From Polytrichum commune (Eukaryota > Streptophyta > Polytrichopsida > Polytrichales > Polytrichaceae), in NCBI GenBank assembly GCA_950295325.1, contig OX485803.1:53769554-53833553 (forward strand): DNA of 64,000 nt. Direction: 5' to 3'. Below are positions 1-12,569 of the stretch, in pieces. Positions within the stretch are counted from its first letter, which is position 1. Every line of letters begins with the position of its first letter. Under the pieces are notes generated by a model. The model saw only the letters and a list, made by a program, of their open reading frames with translations. It did not search any database and was not told where the DNA came from. The position numbers were made by a program, and so were the translations under genes.

Positions 1-339
1 TTCTCCATTGAGTGTCAAGCATACGTTGCACAATCATGTGCAAACACCAATATAAAGCCAATGCAACAAAAAATCCTCCCTCTTCTCTCAATACGATCCA
101 TCATGTTTTCTTTTCCTTCCTCACCGATGTAAAACTCAAAAAGAAAGTGAAAAAAGAAAGAATGAAGATATATAGCTAGTGAGATAGGACTGCCCCTTTT
201 TTTCCACTAATAAAATATGCAACGGTCCCTCAACATGGTCCATTCTCACTTTACACTATGTTTGAGGACCCATCTCCACACAAAATGGGTAGCCCAACAC
301 CCATGGTACGGCCTTTGGATGATAGTCAAGGGCCCTCAC

Positions 340-381
340 CATTCCGTGGTCATGGCCCTTGGCTCGTGTGTGAAGTGGCCC
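340..381. mobile_element. Lone terminus of a MITE-like element
   Basis: The stretch ending CTCGTGTGTGAAGTGGCCC repeats the right terminus of the element at 15130-15639, with matching sequence for about 40 bp. I see no left partner within the window, so it is a solo or truncated end. Confidence 0.5.
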
Positions 382-382
382 A

Positions 383-389
383 TATAAAA
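383..389 (+). promoter_or_regulatory. Candidate TATA box, upstream of ABCI10
   Basis: TATAAAA lies about 900 bp before the ABCI10 start codon. It directly abuts the end of a MITE-like inverted-repeat terminus (ends at 381). A long leader, possibly with a 5'-UTR intron, would be needed to use it. Inference only. Confidence 0.3.
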
Positions 390-928
390 GCGTAGTGGTG
401 GGAAGTTGAAAGATTCTTGGAGCCCAAGGGTTGAGGGGGTTTTAGAATTTTTGGGGGTTTATGTAAACAAGCGAGAAGGCTTGAAGAACTTAGATTACGG
501 AGGTACGCAACACGAGGCTCAGGAATTCCATCATAGAAGCAAGCTCAATTGCTCACGTTGTCGCTCAGAGTGGATTTTTCTCTCCCTTCGCCATTTTGCA
601 ACCTTCGACTCCACCTCATCCAAGTAAGCAAGCCTCTGCAACAATTCATTCATGTAATGCCTGCTTCTGGAATTGGCTTATTCACGTGCGCAACTGCATT
701 CCTTGAAAGGGTTCTCGTAAACGTGAGCAGACAATTTACGAGGTTCCTTTAGATCAAGAGTGTAAGGAAGGAAGGCTATTGACTTCAAGATGGACGGAGA
801 ATCTGCTGTTGTCTTGTATGGACACAGAGACTGCTGATGAGATTATTCCTTGCGAGATTTCGGAGCGTAAGTCCCTTCTATATCTCTGAGGTGCCTCCAG
901 TGGTATAGAAAGAGGTCCTGTGAAGGGT

Positions 929-956
929 TTAGGGGTTAGGGGTTAGGGTTTTGGGT
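929..956 (+). promoter_or_regulatory. Telomere-like motif cluster (telo-box) in the ABCI10 leader region
   Basis: Three degenerate copies of TTAGGGG/TTAGGGT in a row; TAGGGTTT at 944-951 is the reverse complement of the plant telo-box AAACCCTA. Known in plant promoters and 5' leaders of housekeeping genes. Too short to be an interstitial telomere array. Confidence 0.35.
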
Positions 957-1289
957 TGGTGGAGCTGGTGCACAGGCGAGTGTTTAACTTGGGGCCATAG
1001 ATCTGATATACTGAAGTAGTTGGATAATTTGAGTGGCAAGGACTCAATTCTTTGTAACATATGAGTAATTCAGTTCTGACACTCCCACGTCTCTTGTGAA
1101 CAGAGGGGCTGGAGAGGGCAAAGAGGCTTGCAAAGAATGTCAAATCTTGAACTTGAATCTCAAGCGGCGGGTGTTCAAATGGTTTCAGATTGCTTACGAT
1201 TGAATTAAGTTCTTGCCATTACTGTGATTCTCTCAATTCTCGAAACCAGAGGGGCAAGGGATTTAGCACTGATCATCAAGTATTCTGAA

Positions 1290-3947
1290 ATGATTAGTTC
1301 TGTCCATTCTCCTGGGTCGCTCGTACTGATAGATCATAATGGCTTTACTAGGGGAAAAGTTGCAAGGCCCGCTTTGTTAAATTTATCCTTGAGCTCCTCA
1401 ATAGTGAAGTCTGTTTTGGTTGCTAGTAGTATTCCCCCATTGTCTTTAGTTTGCCGGGCATCGTTGGATAAAAATCGAGTCAGGAGCAGAAACAGGAATG
1501 TTGATGCTCGTGAAGAGTGCTTTCGGCTTTTGAACGTTGAATTACCACACAATTGTGCTACGAAAATTGCTCGAGGATTGGTTCCTCCTGGTATGTCAAT
1601 TACACCATTGCAACATCTTTTTATATTCTGTAGATCTCAGTGAAGCATTTGTATTGAACCTTTGCTATTCAGAGCCTAGGCAGTTCAACAATTTTATATC
1701 CACTATTAATACCAATGGGAGTTAGGTAGTTGTTAAACTTTGAGAAAAATAATTGAAATCATCTTGTTGTGTAACCTTTTTACAATACGAAATTTGGGAT
1801 TTGTTCTCTTGTCTACTTACAAATCCAGAGTTATTGATAGAAGAAAAGATTAAAAAAATATCAATACCCTCTCTCTCCACTGATATTACGCATAACAGAG
1901 GCCTTTCTTGCACCTGAAGCCATCTAGACATAGTTGCCACACTGGCAGTTATCCTATTAGTTGCTTAAATTCTCTTGAATGGCATTTGGCTACAGAAGCA
2001 GGAGTTGGGGAAGAATTATCGGCCTCTCCAGCAGCTATCAATGTTCGCAACCTTGGGTTAAGTGTTAACGGAGACAAGGGGAAGGTGGTGGTGCTCAAAG
2101 AATGCTCATTAATGGTTCCTGAGGGACAACTATGGATGCTACTGGGACCGAATGGCTGTGGAAAGTCCACACTCCTCAAGGCCAGTTTCCGCACACATTA
2201 ACTGGTGCCCTTTTCCTCCCCCTTTTAATCTTTTTGATTGTTGTCTTATTCCAGTATACGTTCAATCACTGCGGTCCATTGCGATGCTGTTTTTGATGAC
2301 ATCGATGACAGAAGTAGGTTATGAATGTATAGTTCGTATAGTATATTTTCTTGTAGTTCTGATTTTGGTGAGCATTTAAAATTTTGTGGTCATATTGTAA
2401 TGCAGATGTCCCTAATTTAGGACCATTGGCTTATTAATTTTGTGGTCTTTTCTAACAGGCTTTGGCAGGGCTGTTGCGGCCAAATCATGGGAAAATGTAT
2501 GTTGTGGGACCGCGGAGCTTCGTGTTTCAAAATCCTGACCATCAGGTTCCTCTATACTCTGTCCTGCAATTAAATTGACTAATGCTTGACCTTTGATTTG
2601 TGGTTTGGTAATGCAACCTGCATCTGACACGTTTCTCAATAAACGGATGACCACATTATGTATATTCAGTCCTTCAGTTGTCTGCATCCTCAATATAGCA
2701 CGCATACTCAAATGGGGGGGACTGGAGCTGCACAGTTGGATTCAATCTTTTCAATATCTCCTTGATATTCGCTTCAAATGTTCTTTTAGAGGATAATTTA
2801 CTCAACCAAAATGTTTGTGATATGAGTGTAGGTGGTGATGCCAACTGCAGAGGCAGATGTGGCATTTGGTCTTGGGCGCTTTGACTTGCCAGAGGAGGAA
2901 GTCAAAACACGAGTGTACACTGCATTGGAGGCTGTTGGCATGAGGGAGTATGGGCAGGTTTGTGCATATATCTAGTCCATTCAAGTGTTTTGACACTGAA
3001 AGTTCATTCCAGGTGTATGGTGGGGTTAATGGCAGCTCCATAGTTGAATTGTTCATTAGACTATTCTTGGGGGGGCGGGGACCCTTTCCAGTTGATACGT
3101 ATCAAAGTCATGAGAAGCTAGCAAGCACCTCATCTTGGCATACTGTGCAGTTGAACATACCAGGTCAATGACAAATATTGCATATAATCTGCATCAAGTG
3201 AAGGGATTCACAGAGTCCTTTGTTGTGGGTTAACCTTCCCAAATAATGTACTTCCTAAGGGCTCTTCAGGGAGTTCTGACGAGAAACTAGTGATGCTGAA
3301 ATGTCTATATTAGCATGGACTAGAGTGTTTGTTGAACATGGAAATTATGTCTGATAACTCGAGTCTCTTTACTCATACCCATACAGTAGCCTTGCAGATA
3401 TCATGCACTTTTAAAATTGACAGTGTCAATAACATATGCTTTCTGTCATCTGTTTGTAGAGGCCCATTCAGACACTTAGTGGCGGGCAGAAACAAAGAGT
3501 GGCCATAGCTGGTGCACTGGCTGAGTCAAGCCGTGTATTGTTGCTGGATGAGCTCACCACCTTTCTTGATGAAGCAGACCAGGTGCCTTTGATCATTCCT
3601 TGTAGCACAAAGAATAGTGTGTCAATTGTAACTGCAATATTTAGGAAATTATTGAATTTGATGAGTACTCTTTTCTAATAAGTCTGGGTTTGCAGGATGA
3701 TCACTTGCACTAACCAATATTGGTTGTTCTACACCTGCAGATGGGGGTACTGGAAGCAGTGCGCAAAGTGGTTGGGGGTTCTGTGACTGCATTATGGGTG
3801 ACTCATCGTCTGGAGGAGCTAGAGTTTGCAGATGGGGCAATCTACATGGAGAATGGCAGGGTTGTGCTTTCTGGTAGTGTTGAAGATGTGAAGTGTTACA
3901 TTCAAGAACAACAAGAGGAGATGAACAAAAACGGTGTGTTAAGATAA
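1290..3947 (+). CDS. ABCI10: ABC transporter I family member 10 (ABCI10-like), plastid ECF-type ATPase
   Basis: Six exons: 1290-1590, 1996-2180, 2459-2545, 2832-2957, 3460-3582, 3741-3947; 1029 nt, 342 aa, phases consistent. Seen: Walker [10 protein letters not shown] (about residues 151-159), Q-loop FQNPDHQ (185-191), signature LSGGQ (239-243), Walker B VLLLDE (259-264), H-loop WVTH (293-296). The first ~100 residues are rich in Ser, Arg and hydrophobic residues and poor in acids, as in a plastid transit peptide. The start at 1290 is the first ATG in the open frame. Known: the C-terminal [18 protein letters not shown] stretch resembles plant ABCI10, the ATPase of an ECF-like metal/cofactor importer that pairs with ABCI11 and ABCI12 at the chloroplast envelope. 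Odd: intron 2 starts with GC, not GT. The alternative GT at 2185 would need a shifted acceptor and would delete conserved residues after Walker A. Family confident; exact start less so. Confidence 0.9.
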
Positions 3948-4149
3948 TCACAGAATGCAGGACTTCATGTTTGATCACTTGATGTGGGACTCGTATGCAA
4001 AGAGCAATTCTCCAGTACATATCATTCATCAACTTTTTGCCCTGTGCATGACTAGACAATCTCTGAGATGCCATTTATTGGGTATTGGCATGCATTTCGG
4101 TCAGATGTTATGTAATGAGCAAGTATACAAGTCCCGTGCAGAGTCTTGA

Positions 4150-5060
4150 ATATTCACCAAGGGGATAAGGAAATTACTAAACAACATGGACACATCATAA
4201 GTTATTCATTATCTATTTGTCAGAACTTATGGAGAGGGCGAAAGTTGCAGGCCAGCAGGATGTTAATGCATGTGCGCACATGGTCTGTCCCTGCCACTGC
4301 TTGCCCCATTTTAGTCTCATTGTTGGACAATGCAAATGCAACTTCTTTTCCAAAATCATGTCCTCGATATGCATTCATGTTATTGCTCACAATTTCAATT
4401 CCCTATGATAGCCTCTTTCCATTCTAATGGCGTGGAGCTTAGCTAACCTTCAAGATGCTTTGGTCACTTAAGTTGGGTGGGTGCAGTCGTCTTTAACTAC
4501 TAAATGCATGGGTTTACGGTTCAACTCGAATCCAATATGTGTTATTATATTGTGAGTGGGAAACCATGTTTAAAGCTGATATGTAAATTCCATTAAACCC
4601 AAACTTCATTGTCACTCCCTCCTCTAATTATCTTGATGGCATATTCCTTGATATCATATCAGGATTTTGTTTGGTCTAGGGATAAAATTAGCTGTCAACA
4701 TCACTTTTTCTGTGTTGTGGAGGGAGGTGATGATGTAGTTACAAGTGATGGTTGGAAAAAGGGTTTTTGTCTTTTGATGATTTGATCTCCACCAAATCAA
4801 TTTAGAAATATTTAAATCTGTAAGACAAATCAAATTGACATGGACTTTAAGTGAATTTGATTGGAATTACTATGAGTTTCATAACTTGGTGGGAAAGGAA
4901 TATTGCCAGTAATTTTGTTACTGTACATAACATTGCCCAGGCGCAATAAATTATTTTGTGTGGCGAACAATGATTCTTGAACCTTGGGCGTTGTGATTCC
5001 GTTGTATCATACTGAATTTGGGTCATTTATGGGAAGCCAACACAATTCATCTACTGAGCA
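4150..5060. other. Gene-free stretch downstream of ABCI10
   Basis: AT-rich sequence covering the ABCI10 3' UTR and spacer. I see no conserved coding potential, inverted repeat or RNA gene here. Confidence 0.4.
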
Positions 5061-5399
5061 ATGTTATGTACTTTCCTCAAATAAAAAGTTTTCTAACAAA
5101 CATAATTTTATATTGTATTCCACACAATAATTTTCTAGATCCATTATTATTCTTGGTTGACATCCTTTCAAGTAGTTAGCTTGAGTCGGTGTATAGCTTT
5201 GTTGGTTCCAAGTGCAAGGACAAATACTATGGAATAATTCATTTGGTCTCCAGAAAACATTATTTAAAAAGACTTGCAACCACTTCTTGTCTTCTTAAGC
5301 AATTAAGGGTTAAAAAATAAACCCTCCAGTATTTTATAAAATACATGTACATATTTTCTTTTGAAATGTGTATGCTCGGAAGAAAACCATTTGAAGAAA

Positions 5400-5760
5400 T
5401 CTACTAACAACAATTCAAAAGATATTCACTAGGATTGTAAAAACAAGAAGTTGAACTCTCATGTTCCCCACTTGGATCTACCCATCAGATTATGTGAACA
5501 TATTTAAGAGCACATCGTTGGACTTGGGCAAACTAACAATAGTACCCATTCAAGCCTACCCCACCTCAGATTGACTTTTACATTTGAGCACAAATAGTCC
5601 ATTAGTGGATGTACGCTAATTTCTACATACTACGGAATATTTGACTTGAGAGACATATTGATGACTCACCAAAAGTACCTCGCGAGGATTGACGAAGATC
5701 ATGTTACAACGATTCAAGTACAAATGGACTTTTGAGATTCCAAAACAATCCATTCATGCT
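5400..5760 (-). repeat. Dispersed repeat family R2, copy 1
   Basis: Read on the minus strand, this matches the ProRS intron at about 54560-55090. Landmarks in order: TGATCTTCNTCAATCCTCG, a GTAG..AGCNTACA block, TAGGCTTGAATGG, and CACAT..TGGTGGGCAGAT-like sequence. Diverged, with indels. No coding domain recognised. Confidence 0.55.
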
Positions 5761-8300
5761 TATTTCTTAGTAATATCAACATTCTAACTGCATCAAGGTT
5801 CTTATGGACATGAGATGTGCCCCAAAGCATACAAGTAGATATGTCTTGGCAAACTTATCTATGCACTTGGCTTCCTTGGTGGTAACTTATTGATTATACT
5901 CGTGGCCCCAAACATACATAACAAGTTTGTAAACTCAATCTTTGATTATATCAAAAGGGCAAATTGTGTCTATGTCAAACCATGTAGTACCATTGAGTCC
6001 AAATGTCCTCCAAAAATCATGTTTAACTTGAATCTCAATTGTGTATATGTTTACAAATGTGTAGGGATTTCCATATTATGGACGCACTTGGCATATACAT
6101 GTCACATGTGCTCCAATGTCACAAAGCTTACAATCAATGGGTGTTCCAATAATGTTCATGCCTCTTCAAAAGTTGGTGAAGAATTTAAAGCAACAATGGA
6201 CTTGTTGGGTGAATAGCTACCTACTATTTCTTTTATTAGGACTTCCGTTCACGACGCCTACCAGGGGACATGCGGTAAAAAACATGCCCCTCTCAAATGC
6301 TTTTAGAAGAAGCATGAGAAGTTCTACAAGATAACACTAGGGGTTACACCTTCACTGGAAGCACACGTCACATACGTGCATCACCTTTGATTTAATGTCA
6401 TGATACAAGGTTTCCGGGTGGACTAAAAAGGGGATACCTACAAAGTTATAGCTAGGAAATAGCATAGTGTATGTATATCACACAAAAATAAAATAAATAA
6501 ATTATACCATATCACATGTATGTGAGGGGAAAAATAACTTGCCAAAAACAAGCTTCCAATATTTGTAGGCAAAAATACTTCACTATTGTTGATGTTCAAT
6601 TATGGAAGAATTTTTCATCCATTGGGTGTAACCCACACAAATTGGTTCCTACCATGAGGGCATTTGTAGCCAATGCAACTACCATTTTCAAGATTGAAAT
6701 GATTGACACTTATTTTAGACCCTTCACTACCTTGAAATCAAACCCCAAACCCTAGGGTGTTAGGTTGGTGACAGGTGATGACGGTGTACAAATCATTCGT
6801 AGATTGGACGATATAAGATGTTGGATGCTCATCTCAAGCTTAAATCCTACCTTACCTCCCATAATCTTCTATATATGCATGCCCTTATTGTAGACATACG
6901 GATCCAATGTTTCATAATACATTATATACCCATTACAAAACTCCATTGCCAAGGGGAAAAAAATACCCTTAGCCCTATGTATATTTTGTAAACCATAGTC
7001 ATAGTTAACACCCCTATTATGTACCCACATGCTATAAGTATGGAAATTCAATGCACCCTCCATACTAGATAGATTGCTCGTTGGTAAAAAAACAAACAAA
7101 ATTTGAAGGAAATGTCATGATTTGTTTCTCAAACCTCTGATGTTATATATTGTGTGATGATAAATAATGTACACCCACATTGGTACCCCAAATGTTATTA
7201 ATTTGGCCCACAATATATACCAAAATCAATGTAATATACATTAATATGTGCAATTAGGTTGCCTTTGTAAATAGGTTGCTTGTTTACCCATGCAAATTAC
7301 TCTTGGGTCAAAACCATATCTCAAAAATCATAACTTTGTGTACTTATATGTATAGGAATCACAATATTAAATCAACATAATTTGTACTTTGTTCCAATGG
7401 TAATAAACATACAATATAATGTGGAATGCCGATAAATTTAACGTGGGGCAACCTAATTGCACGGTAAAGTGGACGGCTCCTGATCCATGCCTAGTGGTTA
7501 GTGAAAGTGATTCAAAACTATACTCTAACTTTGGATTTTGTGAAGAAAAAAATCATAGATATTTTAAAAAACATACCGATCTACAAAGCCAAACAAATTA
7601 TGATGACAACAAAGATTCCAAGAAAAGTCTACATATTTTAGAGGACGGTGCAAGTGGTGTGCAAGTAGGTGATATTGAACAAGTGATTGTCTAAATTTTG
7701 TTTAAAATACGATAAGATTATATTAAATTGATGGTTTTCCACAAAGTTTTGTGATGATGCCTCAAGTAGATAATGAATTCAAGGAATATGAAAGAAAATT
7801 CCAACTTCAAAATAGTTGAGGTCATGAAATCCACGTCCAAAACCCAAACTTAACCATTTGCTTTTTGAGCACCACTTTTAATGATAAGTATCGAAGATCT
7901 CAACTTGATTTTCTACATTTGAGTATTCAACGCAACCACAAAGGTCATCATGAAAAGAAGTCCTATTTAAACAATGCTTTGCTACTACTTTTAGGCCTTT
8001 GACCAAAGAAATCATGGTTTTAGTATACTGGAGCACTTTTTTGGTCCACTTTACCATGCTTGCACCCACATATCAGTGTAGCTACCTTGCCGGATGTGAA
8101 TTAAATTAGATGCCATCATTTGAGTGCAGGCTAGCCATGTTGACACTTCACTTCATAAGACATAGTGTGATTGTGTGAGACATTTTATAACTTGCTATAT
8201 GATAAAGCCAACAATGCCTTTGAGTGCATGAAGAGATGGGCAAATGATGATAGTGCACCATTAAGGTAATTTAGCATAATATTCACGAGTCCGTAGAGTG
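5760..8300. other. Gene-free stretch, AT-rich
   Basis: Contains short open frames (such as 7419-7694, 91 codons) with low-complexity, Lys/Asp-rich products that I do not recognise. No splice-supported gene, tRNA or clear repeat boundary was seen. Confidence 0.4.
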
Positions 8301-8309
8301 TTGTAGAGA

Positions 8310-8480
8310 CATAACATTATTCAGCTGAGTGACCAGGTTGGGTGGGGCAGGAAGTATGTCATGTAAGGTGCTAGAGTTATACCTTGCGAATGCTTGTCAA
8401 CAAGTATATTCAACCTAAAAAACAAGCGAGATTTGGGTGAAGCACTGTCAATGAATACTAATAGAATGAAACAACTTATA
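8310..8480 (+). repeat. Dispersed repeat family R4, copy 1
   Basis: Shares an ordered series of blocks with 38670-38830: GTTGGGTGGGG, TATGTCA, GAGTTATACCT-like and GCTTGTC. Noncoding and diverged. Confidence 0.45.
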
Positions 8481-8573
8481 ATTGTCGAGTAATCTTATGG
8501 GCTTACAACAAATTGCAGTCTCCTCTATAATCTTGACTCAATGATGCTACATTGATTATCTTTATTGGTGCGT

Positions 8574-8742
8574 GTTATTATTTAAAGTTATGCAATGCTA
8601 CAACTATTTAATGAGAATGTGATATTTTACCAAGCAAAGTCGTTTAAGTTCTATAATGGTCAAACAACCTATTGAACTTTTATTAGTAAAAATTGAACTC
8701 CTAAGTAAAATGTTATTACATTGTGTAACTCCAAATAGTAAC
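8574..8742. mobile_element. MITE-B, copy 1 (169 bp)
   Basis: Terminal inverted repeats of about 20-25 bp: left GTTATTATTTAAAGTTATGC, right the reverse complement of GTTACTATTTGGAGTTACAC. Related copies of nearly the same length lie at 17309-17476 and 20080-20253, sharing an internal TTTTACCAAGCAAAGTC-like block. Noncoding, AT-rich; superfamily not assigned. Confidence 0.65.
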
Positions 8743-9839
8743 ACACACTAATTGGGAGAAACAATGTAGTATCACACATCCAATTTACGGCGATTAGCTT
8801 TGTTTCCCCCATAGGTAGGTCACTCTATAGGTTTTTTGCGCATCACGTGCGGTGGAGGGGTATTTTGTATAGGGGTCATTGACTTCCAAGGCATGAATTA
8901 ATGGTTCCCTATAATTACTTAATACTCAAAAATGACTTATTTGTTTGCACCATGTCATTGCTTATCTTTCCCATGCCAATGCAATTTATTGTAGTCTATA
9001 TTCCTTTTAAGTAATAAAATATAGTCCATGTCCATACATACCGTTGCATACATACAAAATCCATGTTCATGCACACTAATGCAAACATATTTCTTGAAGT
9101 CATGAACTTCAGAGGATCTTCAAACAAAACACAAGCACTCACACTTGCATATCATACACTTGCATATCAACAACTAAAATATAATACACCATATGCATTA
9201 CAAAAATGCAAATGTATTCACCCGAAAAAAAATGAGTGTGTTCTAAAAAAACACAACTCCTGCTCCATAGGAGTTTGTGCACGAGCACAAAGAACATCCT
9301 ATATGGGTTTAAAAAAACTTGACAACCTCAAATACCGACAACCTCTTGCGAATCCAGAATCCCCTAGCTCCCAATTCCTAATCATACTATACATAAACTC
9401 TAGGATCATGAACAACAACCCCTATATTAGTTGTATTGAAAAGTAATGGCCCACATTTTATAGCTATCTACTTACTTATAGTGGGATTGCCTACTTTTAA
9501 TGGACCCTTCATTATTTGGAATTCCTTTATAATTTTTGTATCAAATGAATTCAATCCTCCCTATATTATGCCACACATCATTTGTAAAATGCATTAAAAA
9601 GTGAGCCACATGTGGTTTCCCCCCTTGCACATAAAGTAATATTTTGTTTTTGACATGATGCATATTACTTTTAAACACTATGGAAGCCATGCACTTGTGA
9701 CTCAATGTTTGACCAATAAAATTGGAACCTATGCAATAATGAAACAATTCACCCTACCACCATATAAGTCCTTGGGAATTATTGTCTTATGTCACTAGAA
9801 AAAAATACACAAATCTTTCATGATGGGTTTGTAGATTTT

Positions 9840-10330
9840 ATAGTTATGTAGGTCAATTACCCAAGACTCATATGCTTGTGGTGTAATGTGGGATAGAATC
9901 AGTAAGGTGGATGCCTCTTTAATGGTTGTTTTTTTTCTTCCGGCAAGCCCACTTTTGCCAGGATATAAGACACACAAAAAGTACGAGATGGTTAGCAAAT
10001 CCAAATCGAAGCCGGAGCCACTTTCCTCATACTTTTTAGAGCTCATATGATTACCTTGTTCATTATCCTAGTGAATAGTCTCGTGCTCACTAAGTGGCCA
10101 TATAGATCCTTTCAATCGTGTTGACTATTGAGCTTAGAATAGTGATCACATTTTGAGAACGTATTTAATATCTTATGAACACTTGTCCTTTTTGGAATCA
10201 GTTCTTGGAGCCACACCCAAACACATACCACTCAAATATAGATGTCTAATTGAGAAGTATTTGAATTAGGCACGCTCACCTTAGTTCAAACTGGGTGCAA
10301 ACCCAAGACCTAGAAATAAGAAGGGTCAAT
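9840..10330 (+). repeat. Dispersed repeat family R1, copy 1
   Basis: Reference copy of a noncoding family. Landmarks: AAGGTGGATG, GCCCACTT, TACGAGATGGTTAGCAAATC, GCCACTTTCCTCATA, a TGTTCATTATC block, GTTGACTATTGAGCTTAGAAT, CTTGTCCTTTTTGG, TTCTTGGAGCCACA, and AATTAGGCAC. The same order recurs at 19000-19440, 26110-26440 (reverse) and 36480-37000. No protein domain recognised. Confidence 0.65.
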
Positions 10331-10339
10331 TAGAACTAG

Positions 10340-11270
10340 TTTTAAATAAGCTAAGTATGCTCTAAGGTATGTTGTCTAACTTAATTGGTTACATTTCTTA
10401 CTCAAACACCTATGATTGACCTATTTGTGGTTAGGCGTGCATTTAAGAACAAGCACATAAAGATGCATGTCTAAAGGAGATTAGACTATGTCCTAGAAAA
10501 CTAATGTTATTTGACACAAAATTAGTCAACATATTTGGGGAGGGAGGAACCTAAAGGCATTTGCTCAGGAAATCAACACACTTGTGGTTTTTGTAATCAT
10601 GACTAAATCAAGGAAGCTTGGAATATCAATTTGATTTTTGTTAATGATTCATCGTAGATCATGAAACCCAACCTTTATTGTGTACAAATGACGAGTAGAA
10701 CTTGTCCGAGGACATGAAAAATCAACCGAACAACGCCCACAATAGTTTATGAAGGACATTGCGGAGGTGTAAGTAATAACTATGAACTTGAGATGTCAAC
10801 AATATCACTTCCGTTCTTCATATTCAACATCGATGACGCATGGCAGGCTAAGGGGCATAAGCACACAATAGGCTACTAGACTTTAGGCTTCCATCGAGCT
10901 TTCTTTGGGACTCCATCAAGGATCACTCATTTAAAAAGATCACAATATGGTGGCAACGACAAAAGGTAGGCCCGATGGTTGGAAATTGTGTTTCCCTTGT
11001 GTTGTTCCCAAGAACTTTGTATGCTTTGTTGCGGTGTACCCTAGAAAAGTAAAGGAAAATGACATAAGAGATTGCTTTACACCCTCAAGAGGAAATTACG
11101 AATTCACTAGATTCATCATACGAGTCCTAGAGTACATGTCTTGTATACTCACTTGATTTTTTTTTTAATCTTTTCCTTCAAATCTACCACCATGATAGAT
11201 TTGTAGTCATTTCGGTTGAACAAAACATGTGCTATGTGACTTGTATTCTAATGGTGCGTTTTGGAGAGAG
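10340..11270. other. Gene-free stretch
   Basis: AT-rich. A short block near 10470-10500 (GGAGATTAGACTATGTCC) resembles a fragment of family R1 in reverse. No gene supported. Confidence 0.35.
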
Positions 11271-11279
11271 GGAGATGAT

Positions 11280-11890
11280 TGCATATGAAGTGTACCTCTC
11301 ATCCATCCAACATAAACATATGATTCCTATGAGTTCGTAGCCGGTTCTTCTCAAATAACTTGGACTAGATTGATTCGGGATCTTTAGAGCTAATTTTGGT
11401 GTCTAACGAACCAAAAATGGCAACCTCCGGACTGCATACCATGTTAAGGCTTTCATGTTGGACAAATAAGAGGTGTGCTCGTGTGCATACGAAGTGTACA
11501 TGTCATCCATCCAACATAGAAAAACATGACCCCTATAAGTTCATAGCCAGTTCATCTCAAACGACTTGGACTCGACTAATTCAGGATCTTTAGAGCCGAT
11601 TCTGGAACCCAACAGACCAAAAATAGCAATCCCTGGATCGCACACCATGTCAAGGCTTTTTACGTTGGATGAGTAAGAAGCACGTTTGTGTGCACACAAA
11701 GTGTACTTCTCATCCATCCAACATAGAAAAAAAAAAAAAACAACGACCCCTACAAGTTCGTAGCCGGTTCATCTCAAACCACTCGGACTGGACTGATTCG
11801 GGATCTTCAGGACCGATTCCGATGCCCAATGAACCAAAAATAGTAACCTCCACACCTCATACCGCTTCAAGGCTTTCTACGTGGGACCTA
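11280..11890 (+). repeat. Tandem repeat family R5, three units of about 205 bp
   Basis: The block GAAGTGTAC..TCATCCATCCAACATA recurs at about 11287, 11491 and 11697. Each unit continues with a GTTCGTAGCC-like block, a TCGGGATCTTTAG-like block, ACC-AAAAATGGCAACCTCC and a GGCTTTTACGTTGGA-like block. Related copies: 35640-35880, 38455-38690 and the array at 39490-40715. Confidence 0.75.
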
Positions 11891-12420
11891 AACAACTCCC
11901 CCTCTCCTCTTCTCCGGGAGCTCTAGAGTCCAAGGGATTGAGAATTCGCCGAGCCTTATGGATAAGATACCTTACCGGAGAGGCGAGCGAGGGGTGAGTT
12001 TGGGAGCCCGCACCCACAAAAGGCGGGAGGTGGGGACGCGAGGGGGGACCAGATAGATAGATAGAAACTCCAACCCCTTTCAAGCAAGGGGCCGGCGTGA
12101 ATAAAGTGTCCGTTCGTAATGCCAATGACCCGATGCCCACTGGACAAGGGGAACACATATACAACTCCGCTCGGGAGCGGGCCCGGGCCACCATGTGAAT
12201 CATACCGGGCTTGACTTGGGGGCTCGATCGGTCTCGATCCGGCATGGCAAAAGCACTTTGAGAATTGAAGCCACCATGACGTCACCCTAACCCTAACGTC
12301 CCTACCTCCCGTGACTCTATGTTATATGCAGGCCGTTGGGGGTTTGGAGCTGCTTATGCTTCCCGGAAGAGCTGGCACTCGGGGACCCTTCAAGACCCCC
12401 ACTCTCTAAGGTTATTTTAC
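11890..12420. other. GC-rich patch of unknown origin
   Basis: Clearly more GC-rich than its flanks, with overlapping minus-strand open frames but no recognised domain. It follows the R5 tandem units. It could be a solo LTR or other element remnant; no terminal repeats or target duplication were found. Confidence 0.35.
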
Positions 12421-12446
12421 TGCAAGGTGCATTTTGACACCCGTGT

Positions 12447-12567
12447 CACTACAATAAAATGCATGTTTTATGACTACAATTTATGATTGCACTCAGTCAT
12501 AAATCTCAAAATATGACTGAGTGCAATCATAAATTGTAGTCATAAAACATGCGTTTTTGTGGTAGTG
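12447..12567. mobile_element. CACTA-type MITE, 121 bp, near-perfect palindrome
   Basis: Begins CACTACAATAAAATGCATG and ends with the inverted CATGCGTTTTTGTGGTAGTG. The arms pair over almost the whole element (TTTATGACTACAATTTATGA in both). It is flanked by a 3-bp direct duplication TGT (12444-12446 and 12568-12570). CACTA ends plus 3-bp duplications are typical of the En/Spm superfamily. Confidence 0.8.
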
Positions 12568-12569
12568 TG

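Noticed and set aside
929-956. Interstitial telomere array
   Set aside because: Only three degenerate units; called a telo-box-like cluster instead.
5890-6216. 108-codon frame thought to be a copia fragment
   Set aside because: No RT, integrase or gag motif; composition alone is not evidence.
7419-7694. 91-codon open frame with an ATG
   Set aside because: Low-complexity, AT-driven composition; no domain, splice context or homologous repeat. Kept only as a remark on the spacer.
9063-9446. 127-codon open frame with an ATG
   Set aside because: Contains short DNA-level repeats (CACTTGCATATCA) and basic low-complexity sequence; no recognised motif.
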